A DNA stretch of 48,798 nucleotides from Syntrophaceae bacterium UBA1062 (GCA_002316295.1 DCDF01000042.1:1-48798); one strand, 5' to 3'; counted from the first letter of the stretch, positions 33,601 through 41,657 are shown. Notes: generated by a model not told the origin, from the letters alone. Numbers and translations are program-made.

Positions 33601-33795
33601 TCAATACCATATGATGATGGCGTTGTTCGGGCATCTCCGGGCGGCCTCGCTGCACTTGGCCTGGAGGTGGGAGGGCACCTCCGTCATCATGGCATATGCC
33701 TTCTTGCTCCCCGGATGGAACCGGAAGATCTCCGGGCAGATTTTCACGCAAAATCCGATGGTCCCGCATTTCACCTCGTCCACTTCAACCTTCAT
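33601..33795 (-). CDS. single-cluster ferredoxin ([3Fe-4S] or [4Fe-4S])
   Basis: 64 residues: KVEVDEVKCGTIGFCVKICP with Cys10, Cys16 and Cys20, and the closing Cys55 in ARRCPNNAI. The position that is Cys in standard [4Fe-4S] proteins (third after Cys10) is Ile13, which favours a [3Fe-4S] cluster as in P450-associated ferredoxins. It is a small soluble electron carrier. The ATG at 33795 has GAGGAGGG 4 bases upstream; the in-frame upstream extension has no ferredoxin character. Nearby redox enzymes do not adjoin it, so its partner is unknown. Confidence 0.93.
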   Translation of the reverse strand: MKVEVDEVKCGTIGFCVKICPEIFRFHPGSKKAYAMMTEVPSHLQAKCSEAARRCPNNAIIIWY

Positions 33796-34213
33796 GAATC
33801 CCTCCTCTTTCAGCTCCGCCGGGTGGTATGGCCCTGGAGGGCCCTGTATCGGGCAGTCCATCACTCCGGCAGGCGAAACATTGCGAAAGACTGTCCCAGC
33901 GGGGCCTCGAAACATTTTTGCGATGCTGACATTCCGTGCCCATTCCGCGCATATGCGGCATGTCTCATCGAGAATTATTATAAGCCTCTGTCTCCATGCG
34001 GGAAGATCCCATGCATCGAAAAGTCCTTATCTGCACGGAGCAGAGCATTTCCTGTATCCCCGGAGACGCTTCCCGGGCAAGGTCGGGGGCGGGCGCATAT
34101 CCAGTCTCGAGCGAGCGGCGGGCTCATGCCCGCCGGGCATGTGGGGTATCCCCAGCGCACACCGCGGGCAGCGGGTGCCGTGAGGGGACGTAAGACCGGG
34201 ATATCGGGGCCTG
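33796..34213. other. intergenic with hairpin and weak promoter
   Basis: On the minus strand an ideal TATAAT (33977-33982) lies about 180 bp before the ferredoxin ATG, but no -35 matches. A 7-bp stem GGCGGGC/GCCCGCC with loop TCAT (34117-34134) lies 80 bp past the upstream operon's stop and may terminate it, without T-run. A long plus-strand frame crosses this stretch and the ferredoxin gene but shows no family features. Confidence 0.4.
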
Positions 34214-34786
34214 TTATTCAAAAGGCCCCATCGCCGCGCGGAAGTCCAGAATCTCCGCGTCCGAAAGGCCGGCGGGCCCGATGCCGAGCTTCTTTCTCAA
34301 GACGTCGGGAGAAGGCTCAATCACCGGCTTGTCTTCGGGCTCGGCAAGGCTTTCCACGCTGATGTCGGGATCGTCCGGGGCGCCGAAGAGGCGGTAGCGG
34401 TACAGAAGGACCGGCACGGTGCAGACATCCTTGCACACGGCGGGGGCACCCGGGGGAATGTCCTGCGAGAGAATGATCAGACAGGCGGGCAACGTCACGT
34501 CGATCTCTTCGGGGCTGTAGATCCTCCCGAGAAAATCCCGGTTCTCCCGGAACCACCGGTACCCCGTGAACGAGCGGAATAGGCATCGGGGAAACTCGCC
34601 CGTGCCGATGGTGATGAGATACACCCGGGCCCCGTCCGTCGCGAGCAGATCGATCCGGCCCGTAAAATCGTTGCCCAGGCTGCGCTCCACGATGCGCATC
34701 CCACGCTCTTCCCTGAAATACTGCGCAAAGATCTGGTCCAGGCAGCCGAGCGTCTCTGCGGAGATGGGTTTGAGTATTCTGGTCAC
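34214..34786 (-). CDS. hypothetical protein, PD-(D/E)XK-nuclease-like core
   Basis: 190 residues, not assigned to a family. The segment GMRIVERSLGNDFTGRIDLLATDGARVYLITIGTG has the beta-hairpin layout of PD-(D/E)XK nucleases. The Asp is in RIDLLA, but the expected E-x-K on the next strand reads I-T-I, so cleavage is doubtful. The C-terminal 45 residues are charged and proline-containing. It starts at GTG with GAGG 6 bases upstream, 12 bp after the preceding gene's stop, so it is the third cistron of the ParA-CBM48 operon. Possibly a DNA-binding relic that works with the ParA-like proteins; that is inference. Confidence 0.7.
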   Translation of the reverse strand: MTRILKPISAETLGCLDQIFAQYFREERGMRIVERSLGNDFTGRIDLLATDGARVYLITIGTGEFPRCLFRSFTGYRWFRENRDFLGRIYSPEEIDVTLPACLIILSQDIPPGAPAVCKDVCTVPVLLYRYRLFGAPDDPDISVESLAEPEDKPVIEPSPDVLRKKLGIGPAGLSDAEILDFRAAMGPFE

Positions 34787-34798
34787 GTATGTCCTCTA

Positions 34799-35626
34799 TC
34801 ACTCCGGAGGCAATGCGCCCCGCTGCTGAAGAAACGCCCTGCTCGCCGCAACAATGCTTTCCCGCGCGGCCGAGGGTTCGCAGCAGAGAACCAGGGGCCG
34901 GTGATCGGCTATTGACCTGTCCATGAGCTCGTCTCGAACGATGCGTCCGAGATAGTCCACGCATGCTCCGAGCCTCTCGAGCGCAAACGCGGAGAAACGC
35001 GAGAACGCATCCATGGCCCGGGCGTCAGAAGCGGGATCGATGAATGCCAGGGAGATTCTGCTGTCCGGGTCGATTTGCCTGATGAGCTTGACATAAGCGT
35101 AGCACTGGAGAAGGGGCGATGTTTCCAGGGTGCTCAGGAGCACGGCGTCGAAGCCCGCCGGTCCCTGCACGAGATCGTCCATGCGGTGAGGCGTGTTGAC
35201 GACGAGCCAGAAGCCCTCTCCGTAGCTCTGCGCGGCACGGGCGAGCTCGAAAAGCCTCTCCGCTCCGTCCGGGCGGGCTCGGTACAGGGAAATGTCGGGA
35301 ATGCCGTAGAGCCTCACCGACAATACCTCGGCGCCCGATTCGGGATAGACGACGTTCCTGAGCATCGCCTCCACGCCATCTGTTTCATGCGCTTCACCGT
35401 CGAAGATGGCGACGCGATGACGGTGGCGTGCGAGCTCGAGGGAAAAGTTCGCGGTGAAGAACGCCCCCATGAGGGCGGAGCCGGGGTTGATGATGCGGAC
35501 GACCCGGCGCCTGCGGAGCGCCGCCTCGCCTTTCTCGCCCTTATCGCCATCACTGCGGGGCGTGTCCGAGAGGTAGAGCCGGGACACGTCCTCGATGCCC
35601 CTGCCCAGCCTGTTCACCTGTTCCAT
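34799..35626 (-). CDS. MinD/ParA-like protein lacking the P-loop
   Basis: 275 residues. VVRIINPGSALMGAFFTANFSLELARHRHRVAIFDGEAH lines up with the start of MinD/FleN ATPases, where one expects SGKGGVGKT...N.A..LA..G..V...D.D. The Lys-bearing loop is replaced by NPGSALMGAF, so ATP binding is probably lost. A later FDAVLLSTLETSPLLQCYAYVKLI fits the Walker-B/partition region of that fold. It begins 2 bp after the stop of the ParA-CBM48 gene, tight enough for coupling. It may act as a pseudo-ATPase partner that dimerises with its neighbour. The N-terminal 40 residues are unrelated. Confidence 0.7.
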   Translation of the reverse strand: MEQVNRLGRGIEDVSRLYLSDTPRSDGDKGEKGEAALRRRRVVRIINPGSALMGAFFTANFSLELARHRHRVAIFDGEAHETDGVEAMLRNVVYPESGAEVLSVRLYGIPDISLYRARPDGAERLFELARAAQSYGEGFWLVVNTPHRMDDLVQGPAGFDAVLLSTLETSPLLQCYAYVKLIRQIDPDSRISLAFIDPASDARAMDAFSRFSAFALERLGACVDYLGRIVRDELMDRSIADHRPLVLCCEPSAARESIVAASRAFLQQRGALPPE

Positions 35627-35628
35627 GC

Positions 35629-36687
35629 TCAGTCGATCTCGATCAGGGAGTTCTCTCCGAATTCGTTTTTGGCCGTCTTCGGGTTGGCCGGATCCGTCAC
35701 CCATTTGCCGTCCACCAGGAACTTGTACTCATACCTACCCTTTTTCAGCGGTACGAAACGCTTCCACACCCCGCTGCCGTCCTCGTGCATGAGCGGCGTC
35801 CTTCCCGGCTGCCAGCCGTTGAAATCGGCCACCACAAAGACCTTTTCCGCGCCCGGGGCATAGCAGGAGAACAGCACGCCGTCCCCGCCCTCATCAAGCT
35901 CCCTCGCAGCGGAGTGCTTTTTCACCTTCGTCTTGAGCACCTCGCCGGCGAGGCTCATGTAATCTCGGGCGCCGGCGGAATCGGGCGCATACTCGATAAC
36001 GGGCTTGCCGTGACCCGCCGCCTCCTTGAGCCTGACGTTGAAATTGACGACCGTGGCGAAAACCCGGCCCTGGAGATGCTTCTGGATCTCGTTGAGCGAC
36101 TCGCAGGCTATTCGCGTCCTGCGGTCGAACATAGTGAGCAGGGCGTGTACCGTGAGCCTGGTGCGGCGCCTCGCATCGACAAGGCTGATGGTCTCCAGCA
36201 GCTTCGACAGCCCGTGAATGGCGAACAGCCCGGTCTCTATGGGTATGATGACCTCGGTGCAGGCGAAGAGCGCGTTGAAGGTGAGGATGCCGATGTTTGG
36301 CGGGCAGTCGAGCACGGCGAAATCGTACTCCTCCTCCACTTGTCTCAGCACATCGGAGAGCCTGTATTCCCGGTGGTTCCGGCCCATGAGCACCGGCTCG
36401 GCTGCACTGAGCATCACGTCGGATGGTATCAGATGAAGGCCCGGCGAAACTTCAACGACTACATCGCCGGTGCTGAGCGTATGCTCCGCCTCCCCTGCCA
36501 GGAGATCATAGATGCTCTGGGCATAATCCCCGATGCCGATCCCCAGGCCCAGCGTCGCGTGGGCCTGGGGATCCATGTCCGCCACGAGCACTCTCCTGTT
36601 CTTTTTCGCCAGGCACGCGGCCAGGTTGATCGCCGTGGTCGTCTTCCCGCACCCGCCCTTCTGGTTCATGACCGCTATTGTCCTCAT
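35629..36687 (-). CDS. ParA-family ATPase fused to an AMPK-beta-like glycogen-binding module (CBM48)
   Basis: 352 residues. Residues 1-255 are a complete ParA/Soj ATPase: deviant Walker A NQKGGCGKTTTAINLA (10-17), LVADMDPQAHAT, and VLDCPPNIGILTFNAL. After a short linker, residues 268-352 form a CBM48 of AMPK-beta type: FVVADFNGWQPGRTPL, GRYEYKFLVDGKW, DPANPKTAKNEFGENSLIEI. The carbohydrate-contacting residues known from AMPK beta have counterparts here: Trp292, Lys322, Trp329, Asn346. ParA proteins position DNA or cargo on the nucleoid; the module suggests a glycogen-like cargo. No parB is adjacent. The ATG at 36687 follows GGGGGGAG. It heads a three-gene operon. Confidence 0.92.
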   Translation of the reverse strand: MRTIAVMNQKGGCGKTTTAINLAACLAKKNRRVLVADMDPQAHATLGLGIGIGDYAQSIYDLLAGEAEHTLSTGDVVVEVSPGLHLIPSDVMLSAAEPVLMGRNHREYRLSDVLRQVEEEYDFAVLDCPPNIGILTFNALFACTEVIIPIETGLFAIHGLSKLLETISLVDARRRTRLTVHALLTMFDRRTRIACESLNEIQKHLQGRVFATVVNFNVRLKEAAGHGKPVIEYAPDSAGARDYMSLAGEVLKTKVKKHSAARELDEGGDGVLFSCYAPGAEKVFVVADFNGWQPGRTPLMHEDGSGVWKRFVPLKKGRYEYKFLVDGKWVTDPANPKTAKNEFGENSLIEID

Positions 36688-36931
36688 GTGACTCCCCCCT
36701 TTCACTGTTCAGAACATTCAATACACGGGCACCTCCACGAGCAAGACCCGAGGAGGACCGCAGAATGGAACCCCCTCATACCCCGTTTTCAATGTGCCGG
36801 TGCGCGCCATGGCTGGAGATGAACGTTATGCCGAGAGTCCCGGAGCCTTGGATTCCGGTTGCCGCATGGTCTGCATTACCGGCCCCGGAGCAAGAGAACA
36901 TGCGCTCCCATAACAATGCCCGGACAAAGAT

Positions 36932-36960
36932 CGAATAGCATGGCATAACTGTCATGTCAA
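36932..36960 (-). promoter_or_regulatory. putative promoter of the ParA-CBM48 operon
   Basis: Minus strand: consensus TTGACA (36955-36960), 17-bp spacer ending in TGC, then TATTCG (36932-36937), a weak -10 aided by the extended TGN. It stands in the only A/T-rich patch upstream of the operon. Confidence 0.45.
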
Positions 36961-37063
36961 GATAATGATTAATCTTTTTTTCTTTCGTTTCCCTTCCCGA
37001 ACGCAGGAGGAACGGGATCGGCGGAGCGGGTGCCGGAGAGGGAATGCCGTATGCTCGGGAAGT

Positions 37064-37086
37064 CCGTGCATCTTCGGGATGCACGG
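37064..37086. terminator. hairpin after the rubrerythrin-like gene
   Basis: CCGTGCATC (37064-37072) and GATGCACGG (37078-37086) pair perfectly around TTCGG, 3 bp beyond the stop at 37090. There is no T-run, so termination is inferred from position and stability. Confidence 0.5.
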
Positions 37087-37089
37087 GAA

Positions 37090-37617
37090 CTATGCGCCGT
37101 CCAGCGAATGGCGCTCAGTTCTCCTCAGCCAGGAGACCGGGTCTTTGAGATATTCTTCGGCGTCCTTGAGCGAGAGATAGTGCTCCCGTTCGATCCGGGC
37201 GAGCAGATCGAAGAAGGCCTTTTCCTTCGGGTCGGACACAGCGTCGCGGAGCCCGGCATAAAACTCGGCCCCTTTCGCCTCGAACCGGGTCGCCACCTCG
37301 ATGGCTTTCAGGTCGTCATCGTCGCCTTTGGGGCTTGGGGCCTCCCGGATGAGCCTGTCGACAGACAGGAGTCTGCCCACATTGGTGTTTCTCACCACGA
37401 GGGGGACGCTCTCCGGCCACTTCTGTGAGCTCTTCCATTTTTCGTGGAGTTCCTTGAGCCTCTGATAATGCTCGAGCTCGTCGTCCGCGATTTCGAGGAA
37501 CATTTTTTTCCCCAGTGGATTGCCGGTCCTCCGTGCATGCTCGAGATAGAACTCACGCTCGCTCGTCTCGTTGTTCAGAGCCACGTCCAGTGCGTTGAGC
37601 CGCTGCTGATCATCCAT
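37090..37617 (-). CDS. rubrerythrin/ferritin-like diiron protein
   Basis: 175 residues forming a four-helix bundle. The first helix pair has NNETSEREFYLEHARRTG and FLEIADDELEHYQRL; the second pair repeats the pattern with FEAKGAEFYAGL and RIEREHYLSLKDAEEYL. The Glu residues and E-x-x-H motifs are those that hold the diiron site in rubrerythrin-type peroxidases. The C-terminal rubredoxin domain of classical rubrerythrin is missing, so electrons must come from elsewhere. Such proteins protect anaerobes from peroxide. The ATG at 37617 has GGAAAGG 7 bases upstream and a good promoter follows upstream. It appears monocistronic. Confidence 0.9.
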   Translation of the reverse strand: MDDQQRLNALDVALNNETSEREFYLEHARRTGNPLGKKMFLEIADDELEHYQRLKELHEKWKSSQKWPESVPLVVRNTNVGRLLSVDRLIREAPSPKGDDDDLKAIEVATRFEAKGAEFYAGLRDAVSDPKEKAFFDLLARIEREHYLSLKDAEEYLKDPVSWLRRTERHSLDGA

Positions 37618-37653
37618 ATCTTTTCCTTTCCTGAAGCATTGCTTTCTCCTCTC

Positions 37654-37681
37654 ATAATAGGAATCTCTGTGCATCGGTCAA
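37654..37681 (-). promoter_or_regulatory. promoter of the rubrerythrin-like gene
   Basis: Minus strand: TTGACC (37676-37681), 16-bp spacer, TATTAT (37654-37659). Predicted leader about 30 nt. No PerR- or Fur-like box was recognised around it. Confidence 0.65.
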
Positions 37682-37858
37682 TGGCAGCTGCACCGGCAGA
37701 GTGCATTGGGAATTGCACGTGTGCAGGACGGGTTGAAGAGCTCATCGGCTTTGATTCTGGAATTTCTTCATGAAATCCGGGGGAAAGGACGATATGTCAG
37801 GAGATAGAATGCGGCACCCGGCATCCGGTCGGACGCCGGGCATCCATGGGATCGTATT

Positions 37859-39322
37859 ATGGAGAAGACATATTGCAGTTACCATCCTACGAAGCCGGCG
37901 TTGTGGCGCTGCAGCGGCTGCGACGCCGCGTTCTGTCCCGACTGTGTTTCATCGAGGGAACTCGGAGGATACCGGAAAAGCACCATGCACCTGTGCCCCA
38001 AATGCGGCGGCATGGCTGAACAGCTGGCGGTGCAGAACCTGATCAAACCTTTCTGGAACAGGCTGCCGCTGTTTTTCGCCTATCCGTTCAACACGACCGT
38101 GATCGTTTTCATGTGCGTGCTTTCCGTGTTCATGACGCTCTTTTCCGCGCCCGGGGCGCTCAGTATGATCATTCAGATGCTCCTCTTCGGCGTGCTTCTG
38201 AAATACTGCTTCGCCGTGCTCAGGGAAACCGCCAGGGGAAACATGAAGCCGCCGGAGATCAACGAGCGCACCATTTCCGACGATTTCATCGTCGTCGCCA
38301 AATATTGGCTTCTGGGCTTCCTTTTTTTGGTATCGGCTCTGGCCTGCTTCGTTGTCTTTGCACGGTTCAGCGAGACCGTGGGATTCGCAACAGGCATGAC
38401 GCTCTTCGCCGCATGCATCATCGCGCTGCTGCTCGTCCTGCCTGCGCAGGTGATCGTCCTTGCCACGAGCGGCAGGCTCCTGAGCGCGCTGAACCCGGCC
38501 GTTTCGGTTCGCATGGCATTCAGGGTGGGACCGCAGTATCTTCTCATGTACTTTTTCCTCATCATTCTCTATCTTGCCCCTGGAGCCCTGGGATACTTTG
38601 TGAGGCCCGTTGCTCCGGGCCTTGTCTCTGTCTTTGTCTTCGCCCTTGCCAACTGCTACTACTCCATCGTCGCCCACCATCTCATGGGCTACGTTATCCT
38701 GCAGCATCACGACACCATCGGATATGACGTTGAATTCCAAGATATGGCCGCAGGCAAAGAGTCACACGCAAAGAACGCGTATCACGGTCTCCTGAACCGG
38801 GTGAACATCCTGATCAAGGAGGGAAGGCACGAACAGGCCGCGGATCTCATACGCGCGGAGACGGACGGCGATATAACGAACCTGGAGCTGGCCGAACGTT
38901 ATTATCATCTCCTGAAGATCGTCCAGAGGAATCAGGACATGCTCGCGCATGCAAAGACGCTGCTCGATCTCCTGGTCAGGGCGAACAGAGGGGAGGAGGC
39001 TGCGGACGTGTACCTCGAGTGTGTGGCCGTCGATCCCTCGTTCAATCCCCGTGCATCCACGCTCATGAAGATCGCCGCATCGCTGAGCGCAGCAGGGAAC
39101 CACCTCGCATCCCTGGAGGCATACAACCGGTTCATCCGCCACTCTCCTGACCACCCGCTGGTTCCCAAGGCATATTTCCTTGCGGCAGGCGTGTTCCACG
39201 AAAAGATGCTCAGCCCTGAGAAGGCCGTCAAGACCCTGAAGAGGCTTATACGGAACCACCCCGAACACGAGATCGTCCCGTATGCGGAGAAATATCTGCG
39301 CAAAATAGAGCAGCGCCCTTAA
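37859..39322 (+). CDS. B-box-type zinc finger / six-TM / TPR membrane protein
   Basis: 487 residues in three parts. Residues 1-50 are a B-box-like zinc finger (Cys6, His9, Cys18, Cys21, Cys26, Cys29, His44, Cys46, Cys49). About six membrane helices run between 70 and 285. From about 300 to the end lie TPR-like helical repeats (EGRHEQAADLIRAE, RGEEAADVYLECVAVDP, GNHLASLEAYNRFIRHSP). It resembles proteins annotated B-box zinc finger or DUF4013-like; function unknown. The ribosome site is weak (GGGA). Its last 4 bp overlap the stop end of the rhomboid gene, which also carries TPRs, so the two may be related in function as well as position. Confidence 0.82.
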   Translation: MEKTYCSYHPTKPALWRCSGCDAAFCPDCVSSRELGGYRKSTMHLCPKCGGMAEQLAVQNLIKPFWNRLPLFFAYPFNTTVIVFMCVLSVFMTLFSAPGALSMIIQMLLFGVLLKYCFAVLRETARGNMKPPEINERTISDDFIVVAKYWLLGFLFLVSALACFVVFARFSETVGFATGMTLFAACIIALLLVLPAQVIVLATSGRLLSALNPAVSVRMAFRVGPQYLLMYFFLIILYLAPGALGYFVRPVAPGLVSVFVFALANCYYSIVAHHLMGYVILQHHDTIGYDVEFQDMAAGKESHAKNAYHGLLNRVNILIKEGRHEQAADLIRAETDGDITNLELAERYYHLLKIVQRNQDMLAHAKTLLDLLVRANRGEEAADVYLECVAVDPSFNPRASTLMKIAASLSAAGNHLASLEAYNRFIRHSPDHPLVPKAYFLAAGVFHEKMLSPEKAVKTLKRLIRNHPEHEIVPYAEKYLRKIEQRP

Positions 39323-40812
39323 TCGCCAAGGTCATCCAGCAGGCGCCGGGCAACGGAGCTCTCCGCCGAGAGGGGGTATCGCATGCAGATCACCTGGAGA
39401 TAGCTCCTGGCCTTGCTCTCCAGCTTTTCCTTCAGACACGCCCGGGCGACATGCAGCAGGCCTTCCGGCATCTTCTCGAGATCCGGCTTCTTCTTCAACA
39501 GCAGTCCCATGATCTTTTCGGCCTCCTCGAGATGGCCGGTGGCGGCGAAATACGAGCTGACAGCGAAGAGCAGCGGCAACGGGAGCCTCGGCTTCTCCGC
39601 CTTCTCGAGATATTCCCGGTATACGGCCAGCGCCTCCCGGTGGGTCTGCCGGTCATTCACCAGATTTTCGAGCAGTCTGCCCGCGCTCGCATGGAACTCG
39701 TCACTCTCGGGATTCAGCTTGTCCGCATGATACATCTGGGTAAGAGCGGCGCGGTTGTTGGGATCGATCGCGAGCACTTGACGCAGAAGGTCCCGAGCCC
39801 CCTGCATATCGAGCTTCTCCACCTGTTTCAGAGCCCTGTCGAGCAGAGCGGCCGCCGACCCGCCGGGGCCGTGCTCCCCCTCGAGGACTTGTTCGGCGCC
39901 CCTTCCCGAAAACGTGCGGTGGATGAGCCCCATTGCGGCCCCGCTCGCCAGGCCCCCGATATGGGCGGCATATGCCACCTGGCTTTTCGGGCCGAAGAAG
40001 AGCTGGAACATCTCGTTTCCCATCCACAGGACGAGAATGACGACCCCGGGCACCATGGTATAATTGAAGTAAAATCCCAGGGAATAAAACACCTTGATTC
40101 TGTGCCTCCCATAGAACACCGCATAAGCCCCCATGAGAGCGGCAACGGCTCCGGATGCACCGATCAGAGGGGCAGTGTCCGCATGGTGAACCAGACCGAA
40201 GAGTGCGGCCGCGAAGAAGCCTCCCGCGACATAGAGCCCGAGATACAGAATCCGGCCCCAGGCCATCTCGAGCATGCACCCCACCAGCCAGAGAAAGATC
40301 ATGTTCCCTGCCAGGTGCATGAGCCCGCCGTGAAGGAACATATAGGCGAACGCGCCCCTGACGTTCCAGTCCGCGGGCCGGAATCCCCAGCGCACGGCCA
40401 TGGTGTGTGACAGGATCGCATTGAAACGATCACGCTTTTCCCTCCAGGAGGGATAGATTTCCATCTCAGGGGTGATAATCTGGTTTTTCTCGAGCCTCGC
40501 CATGAACTCGCCGTCACCGTGCATGGAGGCGATGAGCGGAAAGAGATCCTCCTGCGCCCGCGAAGCGCGCCGGTCCGGCGCCTCGAAGCCGGTGAGACCA
40601 ACCACGGTCCCGTATTCCAGATACTGCTCGTACGCAGCCGTCTCAATGAAGGCGAGATTCGATCCCAGATAATAATCCTGCGCCCTTTTCTGAATGCCGC
40701 GGTCTGCGGACTGAAAGAAGAAAAACACCACGCAGGTTATCAGTATGATGCCGATGGTGACTATCGGGGGATTGCGGAGGCTCATTCTGCCGGAGAGGGG
40801 GACGATCAGCAT
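39319..40812 (-). CDS. rhomboid-family intramembrane serine protease with C-terminal TPRs
   Basis: 497 residues. The rhomboid core has all catalytic marks: HxxxN in GGLMHLAGNMIF (His166, Asn170), GASGA with Ser220, and AAHIGG with His284. A ~90-residue insertion after the first membrane helix (about 40-135) would lie outside the membrane. From about 310 to the end are TPR-type repeats (DMQGARDLLRQVLAIDPNN, THREALAVYREYLEKA, GHLEEAEKIMGLLLKKKP). The enzyme cleaves transmembrane helices; its substrate here is unknown. It is convergent with, and overlaps by 4 bp, another membrane-TPR gene. Confidence 0.93.
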   Translation of the reverse strand: MLIVPLSGRMSLRNPPIVTIGIILITCVVFFFFQSADRGIQKRAQDYYLGSNLAFIETAAYEQYLEYGTVVGLTGFEAPDRRASRAQEDLFPLIASMHGDGEFMARLEKNQIITPEMEIYPSWREKRDRFNAILSHTMAVRWGFRPADWNVRGAFAYMFLHGGLMHLAGNMIFLWLVGCMLEMAWGRILYLGLYVAGGFFAAALFGLVHHADTAPLIGASGAVAALMGAYAVFYGRHRIKVFYSLGFYFNYTMVPGVVILVLWMGNEMFQLFFGPKSQVAYAAHIGGLASGAAMGLIHRTFSGRGAEQVLEGEHGPGGSAAALLDRALKQVEKLDMQGARDLLRQVLAIDPNNRAALTQMYHADKLNPESDEFHASAGRLLENLVNDRQTHREALAVYREYLEKAEKPRLPLPLLFAVSSYFAATGHLEEAEKIMGLLLKKKPDLEKMPEGLLHVARACLKEKLESKARSYLQVICMRYPLSAESSVARRLLDDLGD

Positions 40813-40864
40813 ACGGAGAGCCTTTCTGCGAGCATGTCCGGTGCCGGCGGAGACGCCGGAGTGA

Positions 40865-41104
40865 TCAGTCTGGTCTTCCGGTTGTCCATTGTCCGCCCCG
40901 TAGGATGAAAATCATGCCACACACCTCGGCACATCTGCAGTAAAACTTGATGTTCGGCCGGCAGAGCGCACGGAGGGTGCGCGAACACCGCCGGTGGGAC
41001 GCGGGAGTATTCCGGCAGTGCTCATCCGCCTCACGGGTCCCCTCAAAGAAAAGGTTCTTGAGCGGGAAGGCGGCCTTTGGGACACCGTCTTTCCCGATGA
41101 TCAC
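40865..41104 (-). CDS. possible small cysteine-rich protein
   Basis: A 79-codon frame from a GTG that contains RALCRPNIKFYCRCAEVCG, a cysteine spacing that could bind zinc. Third positions are strongly G/C, as in real genes here. There is no clear Shine-Dalgarno and no family match. It fills a 305-bp space that is otherwise empty. Confidence 0.35.
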   Translation of the reverse strand: MIIGKDGVPKAAFPLKNLFFEGTREADEHCRNTPASHRRCSRTLRALCRPNIKFYCRCAEVCGMIFILRGGQWTTGRPD

Positions 41105-41117
41105 ACAAGGAGGGTTT

Positions 41118-41366
41118 TCAGGCTCTGGGCATTTCGAGCGACGAGATAAGCCCCAGATCTGCTATGGCCTTGCTCAGCTTCGCCAGATTTTCGATCATGA
41201 TCCGTGCGTCCGGCGACAGATCATTACGCTTCCTGGCGATACGCTGAATATGCTCGCAGTACATCCGGATCTGCAGGCAAACCTCTGAGAGGTTATCATA
41301 GCTGATGCTGCTTACATACTGGTCGATCTCTGTGTCCGACATGGTAGCAAGCATCGGGATATTCAT
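41118..41366 (-). CDS. small helical protein of unknown function
   Basis: 82 residues from MNIPMLATMSDTEIDQYV. The sequence predicts two or three amphipathic helices (EVCLQIRMYCEHIQRIARKRN; DARIMIENLAKLSKAIADLG) and no membrane segment. I recognise no family. Two adjacent ATG codons (41369, 41366) follow GAGG; the second has better spacing. It lies 14 bp before the possible cysteine-rich frame and may share its transcript. Confidence 0.6.
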   Translation of the reverse strand: MNIPMLATMSDTEIDQYVSSISYDNLSEVCLQIRMYCEHIQRIARKRNDLSPDARIMIENLAKLSKAIADLGLISSLEMPRA

Positions 41367-41657
41367 CATGCACCTCTTTTCCATACGCCGTATCCCGGCG
41401 CTCTCTCCCGCCCGCTCGAACCGCCGGTGAGCAATCTGCAGGGAAAGTCGGCCGCCGGGAGGGCTCCTGTTTTCTCACGGAAATATTCTCGTTTCACCAT
41501 CGGCCCGAACGCCCTCCCCACCCGGGCGCCTTTTTCCTCCGCTCCACACAGCCCTGGGGGAAACACGGACCCATAAGAAGGACAATACGTTCCAATCCGG
41601 ATGTGATCAACCCCCGAATCGCAGCCCCCCGGAGGTCTGCCGGAGCATCCGTGCCGG

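Larger units (their letters stand above)
36688..37089. other. leader region of the ParA-CBM48 operon
   Basis: No gene is convincing. The stretch holds the promoter at 36932-36960, giving a leader of about 240 nt, and the terminator of the rubrerythrin-like gene at 37064-37086. A minus-strand frame of about 100 codons crosses it without ribosome site or recognisable features. Confidence 0.4.

Noticed and set aside
33415..34362. A 315-codon plus-strand frame crossing the ferredoxin gene
   Set aside because: Low-complexity basic translation without ribosome site or motif; the opposite strand has a clear ferredoxin.
36776..37084. A 102-codon minus-strand frame upstream of the ParA-CBM48 gene
   Set aside because: It covers the likely promoter, has no ribosome site and no protein-like pattern.
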